Below the pieces are notes generated by a model. That model was not told the DNA's origin, did no database searches, and saw only the letters and a list, made by a program, of their open reading frames with translations. Below are positions 5,386 through 8,399 of a stretch of 8,399 nucleotides of DNA, one piece after another. Positions within the stretch are counted from its first letter, which is position 1, and each line of letters begins with the position of its first letter. The translations under genes were made by a program, and so were the position numbers. This stretch comes from an uncultured Eubacteriales bacterium (lineage in GTDB: Bacteria > Bacillota > Clostridia > Oscillospirales > Acutalibacteraceae), in assembly GCA_902462035.1 (NCBI GenBank), contig CABQAC010000085.1, forward strand, positions 1-8,399, given 5' to 3'.

Positions 5386-6747
5386 ATGGTACATCGTTTT
5401 GAGCAGAACGGCTACAATATCGCGCTGGATGTCAACAGCGGGGCGGTTCACGTGTTGGACAAGCCCGCGTATGATTTGCTGGGGGAATTGGACGGGCGGA
5501 TGGAACCCCGCCCCGACCCTTCTCTTTACGAACGCTTTGACGGACGGTACAGCAAGGCGGCGGTGGACGAGGCATACGGAGAACTATACGAACTGTTCCA
5601 AGAGGGAATGCTGTTTTCTCCGGATGAATACGAACCCTTTGCAAAAAAGATGGGCCCGGCGCCCATTAAATCCATGTGTTTGAATGTTGCACATGACTGT
5701 AACCTGCGCTGCGAATACTGCTTTGCGGCAAAAGGGGACTTTGGCCACGGCAGAATGTTGATGCCCTTTGAAGTGGGCAAGGCGGCCATCGACTTTTTAA
5801 TCGCCAATTCCGGAACCCGCCACAATTTGGAACTGGACTTTTTCGGCGGCGAGCCGCTGATGAATTTTGACGTGGTGCGCCAAGTAGTCGAATACGCCAG
5901 AAGTATTGAAAAGCTGCATAACAAGAACTTCCGCTTTACCATCACCACCAACGGGCTATTGCTGACCGAGGATAAGATCGATTTTATCAACCGCGAAATG
6001 TCCAACGTCGTACTGTCTTTGGACGGAAGAAAGGCGGTCAACGACCTGCTGCGCGTCCGGGTGGACGGCAGCGGCAGTTATGACGCCATTGTGCCGAAAT
6101 ACCAAAAACTAGTGGCGGGCCGCGGGGACAAGGATTATTACGTGCGGGGGACCTTTACCCGCCATAACTTAGATTTCAGCGAGGATGTCCTACACCTTAA
6201 CACATTGGGATTCGACCAGATTTCCATCGAGCCGGTGGTTTCCGACCCCAAGCTGCCCTATGCCATTACCGAGGCGGATCTGCCCGCGGTCTTCGCGGAA
6301 TACGAACGGCTCTCTCAACTTTTAATCGAACGCAAAAAAAAGGGACAGGGCTTTCATTTCTTCCATTTCATGATCGATTTGGACCAAGGCCCCTGCGCCA
6401 TCAAACGGCTGCGCGGCTGCAGCTGCGGCAACGAATATGTGGCGGTTACGCCGGAAGGGGATCTGTACCCCTGCCACCAGTTCGTGGGGGACGAGCGTTT
6501 TAAAATGGGAAACGTGCTGGCCGGTACGCTGGACACGGAGATGAAGAACCGTTTCTCCAAAGCCAACATCTACGCCAAAAAAGATTGCCGCGGCTGTTGG
6601 GCTAAGTTCTATTGCAGCGGTGGGTGCAATGCCAACAACCATCAGTACGAAGGGGATATTCTTACCCCCCACAAAGTTTCCTGCGAACTTGAGAAAAAAC
6701 GGCTGGAATGTTCCATTATGATCCAGGCCGCGCTTGCGGATGCGTAA
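5386..6747 (+). CDS. scfB: SCIFF peptide maturase, radical SAM/SPASM thioether-forming enzyme
   Basis: ScfB (CteB in Clostridium thermocellum) uses S-adenosylmethionine and iron-sulfur clusters to form a cysteine-to-threonine thioether in ScfA. The protein has 453 residues. Residues 1-85 fit the peptide-recognition (RRE, PqqD-like) domain, opening MVHRFEQNGYNIALDVNSGA. The radical SAM barrel carries C105-x3-C109-x2-C112 for the catalytic cluster and FFGGEP at 152-157 for SAM binding. The C-terminal SPASM region has cysteines at 337, 345, 347, 363, 401, 404, 410, 414 and 433, enough for two auxiliary clusters. The ATG at 5386 follows GGAAAGGA at 11 bases and matches family N-termini; a GTG 21 bases upstream is in frame but overlaps that site. 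No promoter was found between the scfA terminator and this start, so expression probably depends on read-through. It is intact, with no frameshift. Confidence 0.97.
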   Translation: MVHRFEQNGYNIALDVNSGAVHVLDKPAYDLLGELDGRMEPRPDPSLYERFDGRYSKAAVDEAYGELYELFQEGMLFSPDEYEPFAKKMGPAPIKSMCLNVAHDCNLRCEYCFAAKGDFGHGRMLMPFEVGKAAIDFLIANSGTRHNLELDFFGGEPLMNFDVVRQVVEYARSIEKLHNKNFRFTITTNGLLLTEDKIDFINREMSNVVLSLDGRKAVNDLLRVRVDGSGSYDAIVPKYQKLVAGRGDKDYYVRGTFTRHNLDFSEDVLHLNTLGFDQISIEPVVSDPKLPYAITEADLPAVFAEYERLSQLLIERKKKGQGFHFFHFMIDLDQGPCAIKRLRGCSCGNEYVAVTPEGDLYPCHQFVGDERFKMGNVLAGTLDTEMKNRFSKANIYAKKDCRGCWAKFYCSGGCNANNHQYEGDILTPHKVSCELEKKRLECSIMIQAALADA

Positions 6748-6750
6748 GCG

Positions 6751-6812
6751 TCTTTGGTAAGGTTACATAATTTGTTTGACATAATCTTTGTCAAATCGCC
6801 AAAGAATATTTT
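6751..6812 (+). terminator. Nested AT-rich dyad after scfB, possible terminator
   Basis: TCTTTGG (6751-6757) pairs with CCAAAGA (6799-6805), enclosing a second perfect stem, TTTGACA (6775-6781) with TGTCAAA (6789-6795). The tract ATATTTTT follows. The placement just after the scfB stop favours a terminator, though the stems are AT-rich and separated by an internal loop. The inner TTTGACA dyad could instead be a protein-binding site upstream of the proC promoter. Confidence 0.5.
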
Positions 6813-6827
6813 TCTTCGGCTATTTTA

Positions 6828-6856
6828 TTGAATCGGGTGGGGAAATCCGGTATACT
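6828..6856 (+). promoter_or_regulatory. Sigma-A-type promoter for proC
   Basis: TTGAAT (6828-6833) and TATACT (6851-6856) are 17 bases apart. The expected start of transcription is near 6863, about 30 bases before the proC ATG. This separates proC from the SCIFF genes. Confidence 0.8.
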
Positions 6857-6892
6857 AAACCCATTCTACTTTTTTGAAAGCGCGGTGAGCGG

Positions 6893-7699
6893 ATGCACAA
6901 TTCAGCGGTTGGTTTTATCGGCGCGGGCAATATGGCGAGCGCCATCATCGGCGGTATCCGGCGCTGCGGGCTGTACCCCAGCCGGGCGCTGACGGTTTAC
7001 GACGTCAACGCTCAAAAACTGCAGGAAATGGCGGCCCTGGGCCTGCAAACGGCCGGCGGCGCCGGGCAGGTTGTCCGGGACTGCGGCATGGTTTTTCTGG
7101 CGGTCAAACCGCAGAATTTTCAGGAGGTACTGGAGGATGTAAGACCGGAAGTACGCGCGGATACGCTGTTTGTCACCATCGCCGCGGGAATTTCTACCGC
7201 TTACATCCGGGAGCGGACCGTTCCTGACTGCAAGGTGGTCCGCGCCATGCCCAACACGCCCCTTCTGCTGGGGGAGGGAGCTACGGCCCTGTGCCGGACC
7301 GGTAACGTAACGGACGATGAATTTACCGCAGTCCGGCGGATTTTCGAGGCGTCCGGCCTGGTGGAGGTTTTGACGGAGGACCGGATGAACGAGGTAATCG
7401 CGGTTAATGGAAGCAGTCCGGCGTATGTGTACCTGTTCGCCAAAACCTTGGCCGACAGGGCTGCGGAATACGGCATCGGCGGGGAGGCGGCGCTCCGTTT
7501 GGTAGCCCAAACGCTTATCGGCAGCGCGAAGATGCTGCTCGACTCCGGTAAAACGCCGGAGGAACTTATCCGGATGGTTTCTTCGCCGGGCGGCACCACG
7601 TTAGCCGCGCTGGAAGCGCTGGAGGAAGGGAATTTTTCCGGCATCCTGCGCAGCGCTATGGACCGCTGTACCAAGCGGGCGGAGGAGTTGGGGCGTTGA
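6893..7699 (+). CDS. proC: Pyrroline-5-carboxylate reductase
   Basis: The enzyme catalyses the last step of proline biosynthesis: NAD(P)H-dependent reduction of 1-pyrroline-5-carboxylate to L-proline in the cytoplasm. The protein is 268 residues, the usual length, and complete. The Rossmann dinucleotide motif GFIGAGNMASAI is at residues 7-18, AVKPQ at 70-74 and RAMPNTP at 117-123. The catalytic/dimer domain has NGSSPAYVYLF (172-182) and the P5CR signature EELIRMVSSPGGTTLAALE (224-242). The ATG at 6893 is preceded by GGTGAG with unusually short spacing (3 bases), but the Rossmann motif so near the N-terminus leaves no better start. proA/proB are not adjacent. No terminator follows, so some transcripts may continue into the SpoIIM-like gene. 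Confidence 0.96.
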   Translation: MHNSAVGFIGAGNMASAIIGGIRRCGLYPSRALTVYDVNAQKLQEMAALGLQTAGGAGQVVRDCGMVFLAVKPQNFQEVLEDVRPEVRADTLFVTIAAGISTAYIRERTVPDCKVVRAMPNTPLLLGEGATALCRTGNVTDDEFTAVRRIFEASGLVEVLTEDRMNEVIAVNGSSPAYVYLFAKTLADRAAEYGIGGEAALRLVAQTLIGSAKMLLDSGKTPEELIRMVSSPGGTTLAALEALEEGNFSGILRSAMDRCTKRAEELGR

Positions 7700-7767
7700 T
7701 CCTCTACGCATAATGCTTGTTCCTTTCGCATAGTTATCCTGTGACGTCAGTTACGGGAGGATTATAC

Positions 7768-8399
7768 ATGAAAAGGATTCGAGCGGGGTTAGCCCTGAAA
7801 AAACCGGATTTTCAGAAATGGTCGTCCCATATCCGGGAAAATTACGCGCTCATTCTGCTTTCGGCTTTTTTGCTGATTGGCATGATGGTGGGCGCGCTGC
7901 TTGCCAGAAATCCGGACAATGTGACCCAAAACGGCGTATCCTCCATCATTATGGGGTTTTCGTCCACGCGGTCCAGCCAGTCCTTTTGGGCTACCTTTTT
8001 GTCGTCGCTCCAGTCGGTGTTTCCCTTTTTTCTGGCGCTTTTTTTCAGCGGCGTGTTTCTGCTGGGCGTGCTGGTCGTTCCCTTAACGCTGATGTTCCGC
8101 GGGCTTGGGCTTGGGCTCATTCTGGGGTATCTGTACAGCATGCACGGGTTTCACGGCTTTTTGTATGCGCTGCTTTTGGTGCTGCCGTTTGCTTTTTTGT
8201 CGGCGGTTTTGCTGGTTGTCCTGGCGCGGGACGCAATGCGTCTATCGGCCAGGCTGGCGGGTGTGCTGCTTCCCGGGGGCCGTGCGGAGCCCCTGTGGCC
8301 GTCTTTTCGCCTGTTTTGCCTGCGTGCCGGCATATTGCTGCTGGCTTTGGGAGCCGCTTCGCTTTTGGACAGCCTTCTTACCGTATTGTGCGGTAACGT
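7768..8399 (+). CDS. spoIIM: SpoIIM-like sporulation membrane protein, partial at right edge
   Basis: The frame is open for 210 codons to the window end and begins MKRIRAGLALKKPDF. The protein is multi-pass. A short cytoplasmic N-terminus leads to helix 1 (about 26-46, ALILLSAFLLIGMMVGALLA) and a polar loop. Further helices lie near 82-107, 108-126, 131-153 and 188-208. The segment FFSGVFLLGVLVVPLTLMFR followed by GLGLGLILGYLY matches the SpoIIM/DUF95 core. In Bacillus, SpoIIM anchors the SpoIID/SpoIIP peptidoglycan hydrolases at the septum and drives engulfment. About 214 residues is usual, so only the last few are likely missing. The ATG follows GGGAGG at 7 bases. The 68-bp gap from proC has no clear promoter or terminator. 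It could also be a SpoIIM paralogue, since identification rests on hydrophobic pattern similarity. Confidence 0.75.
   Translation, partial: MKRIRAGLALKKPDFQKWSSHIRENYALILLSAFLLIGMMVGALLARNPDNVTQNGVSSIIMGFSSTRSSQSFWATFLSSLQSVFPFFLALFFSGVFLLGVLVVPLTLMFRGLGLGLILGYLYSMHGFHGFLYALLLVLPFAFLSAVLLVVLARDAMRLSARLAGVLLPGGRAEPLWPSFRLFCLRAGILLLALGAASLLDSLLTVLCGN

Noticed and set aside
6776..6804. TTGACA at 6776 as a proC -35 box
   Set aside because: No -10-like hexamer lies 16-18 bases downstream; TTGAAT-17-TATACT at 6828-6856 is a much better match.
7742..7749. TGACGTCA palindrome before the SpoIIM-like gene
   Set aside because: An 8-bp palindrome is expected by chance at this scale and no promoter boxes accompany it.

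Overview
The window looks like chromosomal DNA from a moderately high-GC, endospore-forming Clostridia, most likely an Oscillospiraceae/Ruminococcaceae-type gut anaerobe. Three things support this: a SCIFF peptide with its radical SAM maturase, which is a hallmark of Clostridia; a SpoIIM-like sporulation membrane protein; and sigma-A-like promoters with strong AGGAGG-type ribosome binding sites. The lineage is inferred from gene content, not from a database match.

Layout. Bases 1-1482 (minus strand) carry a two-gene unit: an XRE-cupin transcription regulator, followed 14 bp later by the N-terminal half of an AMP-forming acyl-CoA synthetase that runs off the left edge. A divergent control region (1483-1766) holds a near-consensus promoter. 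It drives a plus-strand gene for a leaderless Asp-box beta-propeller protein of the sialidase superfamily (1767-2810), which ends in a strong intrinsic terminator.

Bases 2915-5259 are the core housekeeping/RiPP block: tgt (queuosine tRNA transglycosylase), yajC with its own promoter, a four-helix TIGR04086-type membrane protein, and scfA. scfA encodes a peptide of exactly 45 residues with six cysteines. A perfect 12-bp terminator hairpin sits between scfA and scfB, the gene for its radical SAM/SPASM maturase (5386-6747). This implies that peptide and maturase are made in very unequal amounts. proC (proline biosynthesis) follows from its own sigma-A-like promoter. A SpoIIM-like gene starts 68 bp after proC and runs off the right edge.

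How the genes work together. scfA and scfB form the one clear biosynthetic system here. ScfB should install a cysteine-to-threonine thioether in ScfA, giving a ranthipeptide. The neighbours yajC (Sec-translocon accessory) and the TIGR04086 membrane protein recur beside SCIFF genes in Clostridia, as I recall, but their link to the peptide is unproven. The system is known as a family, not newly discovered. What seems worth attention is its local control architecture: the dyads upstream of scfA and the internal terminator. The regulator/ligase pair and the divergent propeller gene may share an operator. No tRNA, rRNA, CRISPR array, insertion sequence or phage gene was seen.
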